In this document: one piece after another, positions 55,992 to 64,000 of the stretch | How positions within the stretch are numbered: position 1 is the first letter of the stretch | Layout: the number at the start of each line of letters is the position of its first letter | Assembly: GCF_030159255.1 (NCBI RefSeq) | Contig: NZ_BSCT01000016.1 | Location: 26,396-90,395, forward strand | Origin: Bradyrhizobium sp. SSBR45G | Lineage (GTDB): Bacteria > Pseudomonadota > Alphaproteobacteria > Rhizobiales > Xanthobacteraceae | DNA: 64,000 nucleotides | Direction of reading: 5' to 3' | Notes under the pieces: generated by a model | Database searches by the model: none | What the model was told of the DNA's origin: nothing | What the model saw: only the letters and a program-made list of their open reading frames with translations | Position numbers and translations under genes: made by a program

Positions 55992-56495
55992 TCACAGACC
56001 TGCAGGACGCGCGCGTCGCAGCTCGTGCACCGTCGCCGCCCGCAGGCGCTCCGTCAGCAAATTGGCCTTGCTGTAGCGCGGGTCGCCGGTGACCTCGTCG
56101 CCGATCCAGTCCGGGAGCGTCACGACCGTCGTTTCCGCCGGCAGCTCGATCTCGGCGATGATGATGCCGTCGAGCGCGCCGTGATAGACGTCGACTTCCC
56201 AGACGCCGCTGTCGCCCGGCACATAATGACGCGTCTTCTCGATGATGCGCCCCTCGCAATGCGCGAACATCGCCTCGGCATGGTCTCTGGGAATCTCGTA
56301 TTCGAACTCCTCGCGCGACAGTCCGCGCCGGCCGCTTTTCACGCACAGCGTCGTCCGATTGCCGTAGCAGCGCACGCGAACCTTGAGTCCGTCCTGGCGC
56401 GCGACGAGGCCATCGCGAAGCGGCTCACTGTGGGTCGCCTGATCCCGCCAAGCGTCGGTCCTGACGAGAAACTTACGTTCGATTTCGAGGGGCAT
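55992..56495 (-). CDS. CYTH domain protein (triphosphate-tunnel-type)
   Basis: The 167-residue protein begins with the defining MPLEIERKFLVR (ExExK), with further charged strands YGNRTTLCVKSG, EFEYEIPRDHAE, VDVYHGALDGIIIAEIELPA. CYTH folds bind triphosphate-containing substrates with divalent metal: inorganic triphosphatase or CyaB-like. No adjacent gene hints at the substrate. The start at 56495 is the motif start. Confidence 0.93.
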   Translation of the reverse strand: MPLEIERKFLVRTDAWRDQATHSEPLRDGLVARQDGLKVRVRCYGNRTTLCVKSGRRGLSREEFEYEIPRDHAEAMFAHCEGRIIEKTRHYVPGDSGVWEVDVYHGALDGIIIAEIELPAETTVVTLPDWIGDEVTGDPRYSKANLLTERLRAATVHELRRARPAGL

Positions 56496-56610
56496 GACCT
56501 GATGATGAGCGAACCGTCGCGACGCCAATGAATCCATATCAGCTGATCGGGACAGGCTCTATGCCACGAAGGGTGAAGAGAGCGTTGTTGAATTGCCGCG
56601 ATCGCCGACC

Positions 56611-57195
56611 TTACCGCTTGCCGCGCGGCTTTTCCGCCTTGGCGGGAGCCTCGGCTTGCACGCCACAGCTCGCCGACGCCAGCGAGGCCTGCGCCTGCGG
56701 CATGAGGCCCGGCTCGGCGGCCAGCGCCTTCAGCACGATCAGCCCCGTGGTGGTCGGCGAATCGATGATGAGCCGGTCCGCTGCGGTGATCTCTTCGTCC
56801 TCGGGCAGATCCTCGTGCTGGGCCTCGGTCATCAGGTCGAGCTCGATGACGCGCTTGCCGGCCGAGCGGTCGTTGATCGCGTAATAGGCGATTTCGTTGC
56901 GGGTGTAGAACGACACCGATGTGTAGGCCTGGCTCACGGGAACCGTGAGCTTCAGCGGTCCATCCGACAGATCGTAGCGGCAGATCGCCATCGCGAAGGC
57001 CGGATCCATGAACGGCATCGGCGAGTTGCCGGGATCGGCGAGCGGCAGCGGCGTGACGGCGTTGAGCTTGGTCATCGGCGTCAGCCGCGAATAGGCGTCC
57101 TGGGTCGAGATCCGCGGCAGCGCCAGCACGCTGACGAGGTGGACCACACCGCCCAGCAGCACGCCGACGACCACCGTGAACAGCAGCCGGATCAT
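56611..57195 (-). CDS. DUF1254 domain protein (half of a split DUF1254/DUF1214 pair)
   Basis: The 194-residue protein has one N-terminal membrane helix (LLFTVVVGVLLGGVVHLVSV) and a DUF1254-type domain (AYSRLTPMTKLNAVTPLPLA, AICRYDLSDGPLKLTVPVSQ, FYTRNEIAYYAINDRSAGKR). The function of this family is unclear. It overlaps the stop of the DUF1214 gene by four bases (57192-57195). In many bacteria both domains are in one polypeptide. Confidence 0.85.
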   Translation of the reverse strand: MIRLLFTVVVGVLLGGVVHLVSVLALPRISTQDAYSRLTPMTKLNAVTPLPLADPGNSPMPFMDPAFAMAICRYDLSDGPLKLTVPVSQAYTSVSFYTRNEIAYYAINDRSAGKRVIELDLMTEAQHEDLPEDEEITAADRLIIDSPTTTGLIVLKALAAEPGLMPQAQASLASASCGVQAEAPAKAEKPRGKR

Positions 57196-57773
57196 GATGG
57201 GCAGCCCACTGTGGAGATCGACGGCATCGGCGCGTCACGCTGGGTTCGAGTCGCCACGCCGACCGGCGTGTCGTACAGCCGCAGCATCAGCGCATAGCGC
57301 TCGATGCCGCCGGTGGGCAGCCAGTTGCCGGACCGCGAGCGCGCGGCCACGCGGATCTCGAACGATCCGTCGGCGCCGCGCACCAGCTCCTGGCTGGTGA
57401 AGCCGTAGCGTTGCAGCGTGTTGGCGACGAGATGGCCCTTGCGGTCGTAGAGCGTCAGAGTCCAGAACCGCGCCGGCGGCGTGACGCCACTGACCAGGAT
57501 GTCGCAGCGGCCGTCGAGCGGCTTCTTCTTGTCGTCCGTGGTGGCGGTGAAGGCGACACCGTCGCCGGTGCCGATCGGCAGCTCGCCGTTGCGGGTGATC
57601 GTGGCGCGCGCGTAAGGATCGACGTCCGCGGTTCCGGTCTTGGGACGCGCTGTCCAGGCGCCGATCGTCAGGGTCCCGAATTCGGTGCCGCGTGTCGTGG
57701 TGATCCAGGTCGCACCGATGCCGACGCCGGTGGCGATCAGGAGCGTGAGCAAGGTGATGAAGAGCAGCCGCAC
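57192..57773 (-). CDS. DUF1214 domain protein (partner of DUF1254)
   Basis: The 193-residue protein has one N-terminal membrane helix (RLLFITLLTLLIATGVGIGA) and a DUF1214 domain (DILVSGVTPPARFWTLTLYD, KGHLVANTLQRYGFTSQELV, SRSGNWLPTGGIERYALMLR). The C-terminal cysteine (TVGCPS) is notable. It is cotranslated with the DUF1254 gene by an ATGA overlap and lies 15 bases after the PBP1A stop. Confidence 0.87.
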   Translation of the reverse strand: MRLLFITLLTLLIATGVGIGATWITTTRGTEFGTLTIGAWTARPKTGTADVDPYARATITRNGELPIGTGDGVAFTATTDDKKKPLDGRCDILVSGVTPPARFWTLTLYDRKGHLVANTLQRYGFTSQELVRGADGSFEIRVAARSRSGNWLPTGGIERYALMLRLYDTPVGVATRTQRDAPMPSISTVGCPS

Positions 57774-57788
57774 GGGAAATCGCTGACG

Positions 57789-60068
57789 TCAGTTCTTGCG
57801 CAGGGCAGGGGCTGTCACGCCGTCGGCCGTTGCCGCAGCGTAGTTCTCAGGAAAGGCGAGCGCGCTGGATGACACCGGCTTGCCGGGCTTGCGCGGGTCG
57901 GCTGGCGCGGCCTTTTCGGCGACGCGGGCGGCGTCGTCGAGCATCTTTTCGACCTGGACCAGGACCTCGGCGCCGCGGCGGGTGAGGATCGGCGGCGGGC
58001 CCGGCTTGATCTCGAGCGTCTTCGGCTGGCCAGCCTGCGCCATCGCCGCATTGGCCGGCTGCGGCAGCTTCTCGCCCATGCCGACGCCGGCCAGCTCCTT
58101 GACCTCGACGCCCTGATGCGCGGCGACCATGATGTCGTGCCAGGTCTGCGCCGGCAGCGAGCCGCCGGTCATGCGGTTGGTCGGGGAATAGTCGTCATTG
58201 CCGTACCAGACCGCGCAGGTGAAGTTGCCGGTATAACCGACGAACCAAGCGTCACGATAGGCATTGGTGGTGCCGGTCTTGCCGGCGGTCGGAATGCCGT
58301 CGAGCGCGGCGCGGCGCGCCGTGCCTTCGCTGACCACGTGGCTCATCATGCCGGCCATGTCGGCGGCGACGGAGGCGGGGATCGCCTGCTTCGGCTTCGG
58401 ACCGTCGCGGTCCCAGCGCCAGACCAGGTCACCGGCGCCGGTGCGCACCTCCAGCACCGAATGCGGTGTCACCGCCTTGCCCTTGTTGGGGAAGGTCGCA
58501 TAGGCGACCGCGTGCTCGATCACCGTGACTTCGTCCGAGCCGATCGGCATTGACGGCGTATCGGGCAGCGGTGCCTTGAGGCCGAAGCGGCGGGCGACCT
58601 CGACGATCTTGGCGCGGCCGGCCTTCGGGCCCTCCTTGCCGCCAAGCGCGATCGAGAGCTTGACCGGCACGACGTTGATCGAGCGGGTGATGGCCTGGGT
58701 CAGCGTCACCGAGCCGGAATAGGAGTGGCCATAGTTCTGCGGGCACCAATTGCCGATGCAGACCGGGCCGTCAACCACGATCGAGGTCGGCTTGAAGCCG
58801 TTCAAGAGGGCGGTGGTGTAGACATAGGGCTTGAACGACGAGCCGGGCTGCCGGTAGGCGTCGGTGGCGCGGTTGAACTGGCTGGCGCCGTAGTCGCGGC
58901 CGCCGACCATGGCGCGGATGCCGCCGTCGAGGTCGGAGACCACCGTGGCCGCCTGGGTCGCGTGGTAGTCGCGGCCGAACTGGCGCAGCTGGTTCTCGAT
59001 GGCGTCGTCGGCGGCGTGCTGCACGGTCATGTCGATCGAGGTCCGCACCACGAACACGCGCTCGGTGTAGGATTTCGGGAACGTGTCGACCAGCTTGCGC
59101 ATCTCGTCGAAGGCATAGTCGAGGAAGTAGTTCGGCGAGCTCTCGTCGCGGCGGTCGACGGCGAAGGCCGGATTCCGGCGGGCGCCGAACACCTGGCCCT
59201 CGGTCATGAAGCCGGCGTCGACGAGGTTGTCGAGAACGACGTTGGCGCGGGCGCGGGCCGCGGGCAGGTTGATGTGGGGCGCGAACTTGGTCGGCGCCTT
59301 GAACAGGCCGGCCAGCATCGCCGCTTCCGACAGGTTGATGTCGCGCACCGACTTGTTGAAGTAGAAATGCGCGGCGCCGTCGACGCCGAAAGTACCGCCG
59401 CCCATATAGGCGCGGTCGAGATAGAGCTTGAGAATCTCGTTTTTGGTCAGCCGGGTCTCCAGCCAGATCGCCAGGAACGCCTCGTTGACCTTGCGCTCGA
59501 TGGTGCGCTCGTTGGACAGGAACAGGTTCTTGGCGAGCTGCTGGCTGATCGAGGAGCCGCCCTGGCGGACGCCGCCGGCCTGGGCGTTGGTGACCAAGGC
59601 GCGGGCGAGGCCGGGGAAGTCGATGCCGAAATGGTCGTAGAAGCGGCGGTCCTCGGTAGCGAGCGTCGCCTTGATCAGGTTGTCGGGGAAGTCTTCCAGC
59701 GGGATCGAGTCGTTGTGCTTGATGCCGCGGCTACCGATCGGGTTGCCGTAGCGGTCGAGGAAGGTGACCGCGAGGTCGGATTTCTTCAGCCAGTCCTCGT
59801 CGGCGGTCTCCCGGAACGCAGGGATGGCAAGCGCCAGCATCAGCACCAGGCCGCCGAGGCCGATGGTGGCGGCCTCCGACAGCGGCTCGACGAACACCCA
59901 GCGCTTCCAGCCGCCGACATAGAAGCGGTCCATGAACGCCGAAAACCGCTCGTAGAGTTCTCGGGTGCCGCGCAAGGAGGAGAACAGCGCCGAATCGAAT
60001 CGCGCATCGAGATCCAGGCGGAAATTGTTGATCCGCTTCTTCCAATCGTCTGGAATGATCTGCCGCAC
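57789..60068 (-). CDS. Penicillin-binding protein 1A (bifunctional transglycosylase/transpeptidase)
   Basis: The 759-residue protein has a membrane anchor (about 66-84), the GT51 transglycosylase domain with ATEDRRFYDHFGID (catalytic Glu139) and GGSSISQQLAKNLFLSNERT, and the transpeptidase domain with SxxK (Ser410 in QPGSSFKP), SxN (TRSIN) and KTGTTNAYRD. The C-terminal ~90 residues are Pro/Ala-rich. It builds peptidoglycan in the periplasm. The GTG start at 60068 follows AGGG; no ATG is nearby. It heads a leftward group with the DUF1214 and DUF1254 genes. Confidence 0.95.
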   Translation of the reverse strand: MRQIIPDDWKKRINNFRLDLDARFDSALFSSLRGTRELYERFSAFMDRFYVGGWKRWVFVEPLSEAATIGLGGLVLMLALAIPAFRETADEDWLKKSDLAVTFLDRYGNPIGSRGIKHNDSIPLEDFPDNLIKATLATEDRRFYDHFGIDFPGLARALVTNAQAGGVRQGGSSISQQLAKNLFLSNERTIERKVNEAFLAIWLETRLTKNEILKLYLDRAYMGGGTFGVDGAAHFYFNKSVRDINLSEAAMLAGLFKAPTKFAPHINLPAARARANVVLDNLVDAGFMTEGQVFGARRNPAFAVDRRDESSPNYFLDYAFDEMRKLVDTFPKSYTERVFVVRTSIDMTVQHAADDAIENQLRQFGRDYHATQAATVVSDLDGGIRAMVGGRDYGASQFNRATDAYRQPGSSFKPYVYTTALLNGFKPTSIVVDGPVCIGNWCPQNYGHSYSGSVTLTQAITRSINVVPVKLSIALGGKEGPKAGRAKIVEVARRFGLKAPLPDTPSMPIGSDEVTVIEHAVAYATFPNKGKAVTPHSVLEVRTGAGDLVWRWDRDGPKPKQAIPASVAADMAGMMSHVVSEGTARRAALDGIPTAGKTGTTNAYRDAWFVGYTGNFTCAVWYGNDDYSPTNRMTGGSLPAQTWHDIMVAAHQGVEVKELAGVGMGEKLPQPANAAMAQAGQPKTLEIKPGPPPILTRRGAEVLVQVEKMLDDAARVAEKAAPADPRKPGKPVSSSALAFPENYAAATADGVTAPALRKN

Positions 60069-60429
60069 GGGAACCCTGGTCGTTTCGAAAGCGTCTCAGC
60101 TGGCTTCGAAAGCACTCAGCACGAGGGCTGGGGCTGTCGAAAGGTCTTGCGCGTTTGTTGCGGCAAAGCCAAGGCATTTGCGCCAGGGCACTCGAGCCAA
60201 GGTTGGCCGGACTCGATACGCCGGAACGCGAGCCGCCCTGTCGGCGCCGCCGCTGGAGTGACTCAGTCTAGCCCATTCTATCTAGCCGAGCGGGGGGGAT
60301 AAACCAATGGTTCCCCTCACAATTCAATACACAAAGCTAACGTCGTGCTTGAGCGGGCGCGAGCCCCTTGCGCCGCCCCTTGCCGGGCACCTAGATGGCG
60401 GCGACGCCGCGCCCGATGGGAATCGACCG
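60069..60429. other. Divergent region between PBP1A and YcgN-like gene
   Basis: No gene is supported in these 361 bases. The reading frame of the rightward gene is open back to 60307 but without a conserved N-terminus. AT-rich parts near 60255-60345 probably contain both promoters. Confidence 0.45.
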
Positions 60430-60942
60430 ATGACAGCACCCTTCAAGCGACCCTCGGGCCAGGAGGGATTGTTCTGGAAAACCAAGACCTTGGAAGAGAT
60501 GTCGGAGGGCGAGTGGGAAAGCCTCTGCGACGGCTGCGGGCGCTGCTGCCTGGAGAAGCTCGAGGACGAGGATACCGGCGACATCTATTTCACCCACATC
60601 TCCTGCAAGCTTCTGGATGCGGGGCTATGTGCCTGCAAGGACTACCCGAACCGCTCCGAACAGGTGTCGGATTGCGTTCGCCTGACGCCTGAGAACGTGC
60701 GCACGCTGACCTGGCTGCCGCCGAGCTGCGGCTACCGTCTGGTCGCGGAGGGGCGGGATCTCTACTGGTGGCATCCCCTGATCTCGGGCGATCCTCAGAC
60801 GGTGCATGAAGCCGGCGTCTCCGTGCGCGGACGAGTCGAGGGAACGGAAGAGGATGTTCCGGACGACCAGCTCGAGGATCACATCGTGCAATGGCCGGTG
60901 CAGCTGCCGAAGCGGGCCAAGCTGAAGCGCCGGCCCGCATAG
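60430..60942 (+). CDS. YcgN family cysteine-cluster protein (UPF0260)
   Basis: The 170-residue protein carries the CDGCGRCCLEKLED cluster (about 33-46), then YFTHISCKLLD, LCACKDYPNR and SDCVRLTP, eight to nine cysteines in the zinc- or cluster-binding pattern of UPF0260. The WWHPLISGDPQTVHEAGVSV segment is family-typical. The start at 60430 gives the expected length. Function is unknown; a metal- or Fe-S-binding role is likely. Confidence 0.92.
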   Translation: MTAPFKRPSGQEGLFWKTKTLEEMSEGEWESLCDGCGRCCLEKLEDEDTGDIYFTHISCKLLDAGLCACKDYPNRSEQVSDCVRLTPENVRTLTWLPPSCGYRLVAEGRDLYWWHPLISGDPQTVHEAGVSVRGRVEGTEEDVPDDQLEDHIVQWPVQLPKRAKLKRRPA

Positions 60943-61111
60943 CTCGATCACTTCGCAGCTGCAGTAAGTCACGATGACGCGACCGGTCCGGCGCCTCCGG
61001 GATGCACCCATGCGCGCGACCCGCTGCCGCCAGGGAAAATTATGCCTTAAGTAGTTCGCTACCCAGCGAATCCGCGCGGCCCTCGTCGCGCCCGGCACAG
61101 CATTTATTCCC

Positions 61112-62695
61112 ATGAACAAGTTCGATCGGCAGAGCCATTATCCTGCCGCGTCCCCATCCTTGCCCGAAGAGCTCGCCGCCGAGCTGCCGGCGATTCCGCC
61201 GCAGATGCAGGCGATCGACGATGCGCCTGCGATCGTCTCGACGGTGCCGCTGACCCCGGCCGAGGTGCGTACCATCCTGATGAGCCTGCTGCTGACGATG
61301 TTCCTGGCCGCGCTGGACCAGACCATCGTGGCGACCGCGCTGCCGACCATCGGCCGCGAGTTCCAGGACGTCACCAATCTCTCCTGGGTCATCACCGCCT
61401 ACCTGCTGGCCTCGACCGCGGTGGCGCCGGTGTTCGGCACGTTGTGCGATATCTATGGCCGGCGCTCGATGATCATCACCGCGCTCAGCCTGTTCGTGGT
61501 CGGCTCGGTCGTCTGCGCGCTGGCCCCGAACATGCCGGTGCTGATTCTCGCCCGCGGCCTGCAGGGGCTCGGCGGCGGCGGCATCATGCCTGTCGTGCAG
61601 ACCGTGATCTCCGACGTGGTCAGCCCGCGCGAGCGTGGCCAGTACCAGGCCTATTTCAGCGGTGTCTGGCTGCTCGCCGGCCTGCTCGGGCCGGTCATCG
61701 GCGGCTTCTTCGCCGACCACCTGCACTGGTCGATGATCTTCTGGATCAACGTCCCGCTCGCGATCGTGGCGCTGGCACTGCTGCTGCCCAAGATGGGCCG
61801 GCTGCCGGTCTATCACCGGCTGCGCAAGGTCGACTGGACCGGCGGCCTGCTGCTGATGGCCTCGGCCGTCGTGTTCATGCTGGTCCTGACCTGGGGCGGA
61901 CACAAGCTCGCCTGGCTGTCGCCGACCATCCTGGCGATGATCGGCAGCGCGGTCGCGCTGGGACTGGCCTTCGTCTGGCACGCCAAGCGGGCGGACGAGC
62001 CGTTCCTGCCGCTGTCCCTGATGGGCGGCACGGTCATTCCCTACGGCATGCTGGCGAGCGGCTGTGCGCTGGGCGCCTTGATCGGACTCACGGTTCACCT
62101 GCCGCTTTATTATGAGCTGGTCTATCATCTGACGCCCAGCCAGGCCGGTCTCGGCCTGATCCCGATCGCGGCGATCTCGACCTTCGGCGCGGCGATCGCC
62201 GGCCGTACCATGGCCCGGGTCAAGCACTACAAGCGCGTCGCCATCATCGGTACGCTCGTCGGTACCATTGCCGCTGCGATCATGACGGTGACGACACCGT
62301 CGCTCTGGGTGCTGATGGTGCTGTTGTCGATCTTCGGCATCGGCCTCGGAACCGCGTTCCCGATCTCGGTCGTGTCGCTGCAGAACGCGGTCGACCGCTC
62401 GCAGATCGGCACCATCACCGGCGCCATGAACTTCTTCCGCTCGATGATGTCGTCGTTCACGGTCGCCGCTTTCAGCGCCATCCTGCTGATGGTCCTCGGC
62501 GCCGACATTTCGCTCGCCGAGGGCGCCCATGGCGCGGTCAGCGGCATCGCCGAAGCCGACATGATCCACGCCTTCCGCTTCGTCTATGCCGCGGCGACGG
62601 CGATGCTGGCCTGCGCCTCCGTCTGCATGATCCTGATGGAGGAGCGGCCACTGGCGGGCCCGTCGCGGACCGAGCCGGTAGAGATGGCGGAGTAA
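61112..62695 (+). CDS. MFS multidrug exporter, DHA2/EmrB-QacA family
   Basis: The 527-residue protein has 14 predicted helices. Motif A is present as GTLCDIYGRRSMII and motif C in the fifth helix as GVWLLAGLLGPVIGGFFADH. The first helix contains the family's acidic/aromatic LAALDQTIVATALPTI. It exports drugs or hydrophobic compounds with proton antiport. No HlyD-type EmrA partner is adjacent, so it probably works alone. The N-terminal 45 residues are cytoplasmic and Pro/Ala-rich. Confidence 0.94.
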   Translation: MNKFDRQSHYPAASPSLPEELAAELPAIPPQMQAIDDAPAIVSTVPLTPAEVRTILMSLLLTMFLAALDQTIVATALPTIGREFQDVTNLSWVITAYLLASTAVAPVFGTLCDIYGRRSMIITALSLFVVGSVVCALAPNMPVLILARGLQGLGGGGIMPVVQTVISDVVSPRERGQYQAYFSGVWLLAGLLGPVIGGFFADHLHWSMIFWINVPLAIVALALLLPKMGRLPVYHRLRKVDWTGGLLLMASAVVFMLVLTWGGHKLAWLSPTILAMIGSAVALGLAFVWHAKRADEPFLPLSLMGGTVIPYGMLASGCALGALIGLTVHLPLYYELVYHLTPSQAGLGLIPIAAISTFGAAIAGRTMARVKHYKRVAIIGTLVGTIAAAIMTVTTPSLWVLMVLLSIFGIGLGTAFPISVVSLQNAVDRSQIGTITGAMNFFRSMMSSFTVAAFSAILLMVLGADISLAEGAHGAVSGIAEADMIHAFRFVYAAATAMLACASVCMILMEERPLAGPSRTEPVEMAE

Positions 62696-62702
62696 CGAAA
62701 GA

Positions 62703-62862
62703 GTAGGGTGGGCAAAGGCGCGAGGCACGGCCTTTTGTTCGAGGCGCGGTGTCACGCGCCGTGCCCACCATCGTCCTGCACAGTCCGCGGCAATATGGTG
62801 GGCACGGCGCCACCACGATCGCGTGTGAGGAGAGGGCGCGTCAGCGCCTTTGCCCACCCTAC
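62703..62862. repeat. Dispersed palindromic repeat, family B copy 2
   Basis: GTAGGGTGGGCAAAGGCG at the left and CGCCTTTGCCCACCCTAC at the right are inverted copies, with inner GTGCCCACC / GGTGGGCAC segments, as in the element at 5493-5625. It lies between the convergent exporter and the HhH gene. Confidence 0.75.
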
Positions 62863-62882
62863 AGTGCGGACGCTTAGCGCCG

Positions 62883-63995
62883 CTATTCGCGCGGCTGGAC
62901 GACCTCGATATTGTCCTGCCCGCGCGAGCCGTCGTCGAGCGACGACTTCACGAGGCCCGCCTCGACCCGTTTCGCAAACTCGGTGGTGCCGCCGCTCGCC
63001 AGCTCCTTGGCCTGCGAGATCCATTGTTCGCGCTCGATCCGGCCGGCGAATGCGAGATATGAGCCGACCCATTTGGCGTGGTCGGCGGTCCAGGCGGCGA
63101 TCTGCTCGAAGTGCCAGATGCCGAGGCCATGCAGGCGCGCCTCATTCTGCTTGCCGATGCCCTTGATCAGCTTGAGGTCGTCGGCCTTGCCGCCGCGCGG
63201 CGCCGCCAGCCCGAGTGGCCGGGCGCCGGCATGGGCCTCCTCGTTCTCGACAGGCGGCATCAGCGCCGGCAGGTGGGCCAGGAGGTAGCTGGCCTCTTCC
63301 TCGCTCAACGGCGCGTCGGCCTGATCGTCGATCGTGATCGCTCCCGATTTCACCGCGGTCGAATGCGCGGTCTCGAGGCCGGCGGCGAGCAGCTTGGCCT
63401 GGGCGATCCAATGCTCGCGCTCGATGCGGCCCGGGAAGGCCATGTGATGGCCGACCCAGCTCGCATGGTCGGGAGACCACGCCGCGATCTGGCTGAAATG
63501 ATGCACGCCGATGTCGTTGAGGACGCGCTCGTTCTTCGGCCCGACGCCTTTGATGAGCTTGAGATCGTCAGCGGCGCCGTCGGGCGCGGGCAGGGCCGGT
63601 GGCCGTCCATCGCCGGCCTCGCTCTCCGGAGCTGGCTCGGCGGCAACCGCGGCGACCTCGGCCGCCAGGCGGTCAGCCTCGGCGTTGGCCGCTGCTTCCG
63701 CGGCGAGGCGTTCGGCCTCCGCCTTCGCGGCGGCTTCAGCGGCAAGGTGATCGGCTTCGGCCTTCGCAGCCGCCTCGGCGGCCAGGCGATCGGCTTCGGC
63801 TTTCGCCGCCGCTTCAGCGGCCAGGCGATCTGCCTCGGCTTTCGCCGCCGCTTCAGCGGCCAGGCGATCAGCTTCGGCTTTCGCGGCCGCTTCAGCGGTC
63901 AGGCGATCGGCCTCGGCTTTCGCGGCGGCCTCAGCGGCCAGGCGATCGGCCTCGGCTTTCGCGGCGGCCTCAGCGGCCAGGCGATCTGCCTCGGC
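62883..63995 (-). CDS. Alanine-repeat protein with two NuoE-type C-terminal helix-hairpin-helix modules; N-terminus unresolved
   Basis: The C-terminal ~200 residues hold two copies of a module: DDLKLIKGVGPKNERVLNDI ... FPGRIEREHWIAQAKLL and DDLKLIKGIGKQNEARLHGL ... FAGRIEREQWISQAKEL, an HhH arrangement like the extension of some rhizobial NuoE proteins. Upstream is an array of the 13-residue unit AEADRLAAEAAAK. In this frame a TAA lies at 63996-63998, and there is no ATG/GTG/TTG between it and a GTG at 63506, so either an in-frame stop broke a longer gene that continues outside the window or the sequence has an error. The GTG at 63506 would start inside the first module. Confidence 0.7.
   Translation of the reverse strand, partial: AEADRLAAEAAAKAEADRLAAEAAAKAEADRLTAEAAAKAEADRLAAEAAAKAEADRLAAEAAAKAEADRLAAEAAAKAEADHLAAEAAAKAEAERLAAEAAANAEADRLAAEVAAVAAEPAPESEAGDGRPPALPAPDGAADDLKLIKGVGPKNERVLNDIGVHHFSQIAAWSPDHASWVGHHMAFPGRIEREHWIAQAKLLAAGLETAHSTAVKSGAITIDDQADAPLSEEEASYLLAHLPALMPPVENEEAHAGARPLGLAAPRGGKADDLKLIKGIGKQNEARLHGLGIWHFEQIAAWTADHAKWVGSYLAFAGRIEREQWISQAKELASGGTTEFAKRVEAGLVKSSLDDGSRGQDNIEVVQPRE
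63655..63995 (-). repeat. In-frame 39-bp tandem repeats coding AEADRLAAEAAAK
   Basis: About nine units of 39 bases repeat on the minus strand as part of the HhH protein gene, with most differences at third codon positions. They should form a long alanine-rich charged helix. They are coding repeats, not a CRISPR array. Confidence 0.85.
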
Positions 63996-64000
63996 TTACG

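Noticed and set aside
58725..60302. 525-codon plus-strand frame opposite PBP1A
   Set aside because: Shadow frame; the antisense gene has every GT51 and transpeptidase motif.
61040..62857. 605-codon minus-strand frame opposite the exporter
   Set aside because: Hydrophilic His/Asp/Arg-rich sequence without domain signatures; the plus-strand frame is a canonical 14-TM exporter.
63655..63995. Tandem 39-bp repeats considered as a CRISPR array
   Set aside because: The units are contiguous without unique spacers and stay in frame as AEADRLAAEAAAK.

Overview
The window looks like chromosome from a Bradyrhizobium or a very close relative (Alphaproteobacteria, Rhizobiales). The evidence is the high G+C content, a ROSE-type RNA thermometer in front of a small heat-shock gene, a MucR/Ros regulator, an ECF sigma factor paired with NrsF, a convergent pair resembling the TIGR03808/TIGR03809 families, two DUF2336 proteins, and many dispersed palindromic repeats of the kind that litter Bradyrhizobium intergenic DNA. 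I see no rRNA or tRNA gene, prophage, transposase, plasmid function or CRISPR array. Most genes are chromosomal housekeeping or regulatory genes.

Layout. 1-9 kb: an amide-sensing AmiC/AmiR pair cut by the left edge, a repeat-rich gap, an AI-2E family permease, a fatty acid desaturase, an exported amidohydrolase, a TolC-type outer membrane protein. 9-18 kb: enoyl-CoA hydratase, then a signalling block with an ECF sigma/NrsF pair behind a self-type promoter, DUF2336 and GGDEF proteins, and a second ECF sigma with a membrane anti-sigma and a secreted subtilisin in one operon. 18-31 kb: the convergent TIGR03809/TIGR03808-like pair, GlsB, cupin, pyroglutamyl peptidase with MeaB GTPase, a frameshifted DUF3298 gene, the methylmalonyl-CoA mutase genes (mutA and mutB with a GFA gene and a 50-residue ORF between them), and folP-folB-folK. 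31-41 kb: HerA-like ATPase, M20 dipeptidase, a second GGDEF protein, then a protein-quality-control island (DegP-like protease, groES, groEL, a small ORF, hsp20 with thermometer, a conserved unknown). 41-54 kb: class II aldolase, GT39-like membrane glycosyltransferase, MucR, SufE, a sensor kinase with a peptidoglycan-binding partner, DUF1491, the second DUF2336, a lipoprotein, LysR and a metallo-beta-lactamase-fold enzyme. 54-64 kb: a CoA transferase, CYTH protein, split DUF1254/DUF1214 pair, penicillin-binding protein 1A, a YcgN-like protein, a 14-TM drug exporter, and an alanine-repeat protein with helix-hairpin-helix modules at the right edge.

How genes work together. MeaB, MutA, MutB and the CoA transferase point to propionyl-CoA/methylmalonyl-CoA to succinyl-CoA metabolism. 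The DegP-GroESL-Hsp20 block is a heat-stress unit with RpoH-like promoters and RNA-based control. The two ECF systems sense envelope or redox stress. The most interesting object is the sigma/anti-sigma/subtilisin operon (14538-17689): the periplasmic end of the anti-sigma factor looks like the propeptide of the neighbouring protease, which suggests a direct protease-anti-sigma docking mechanism (inference).
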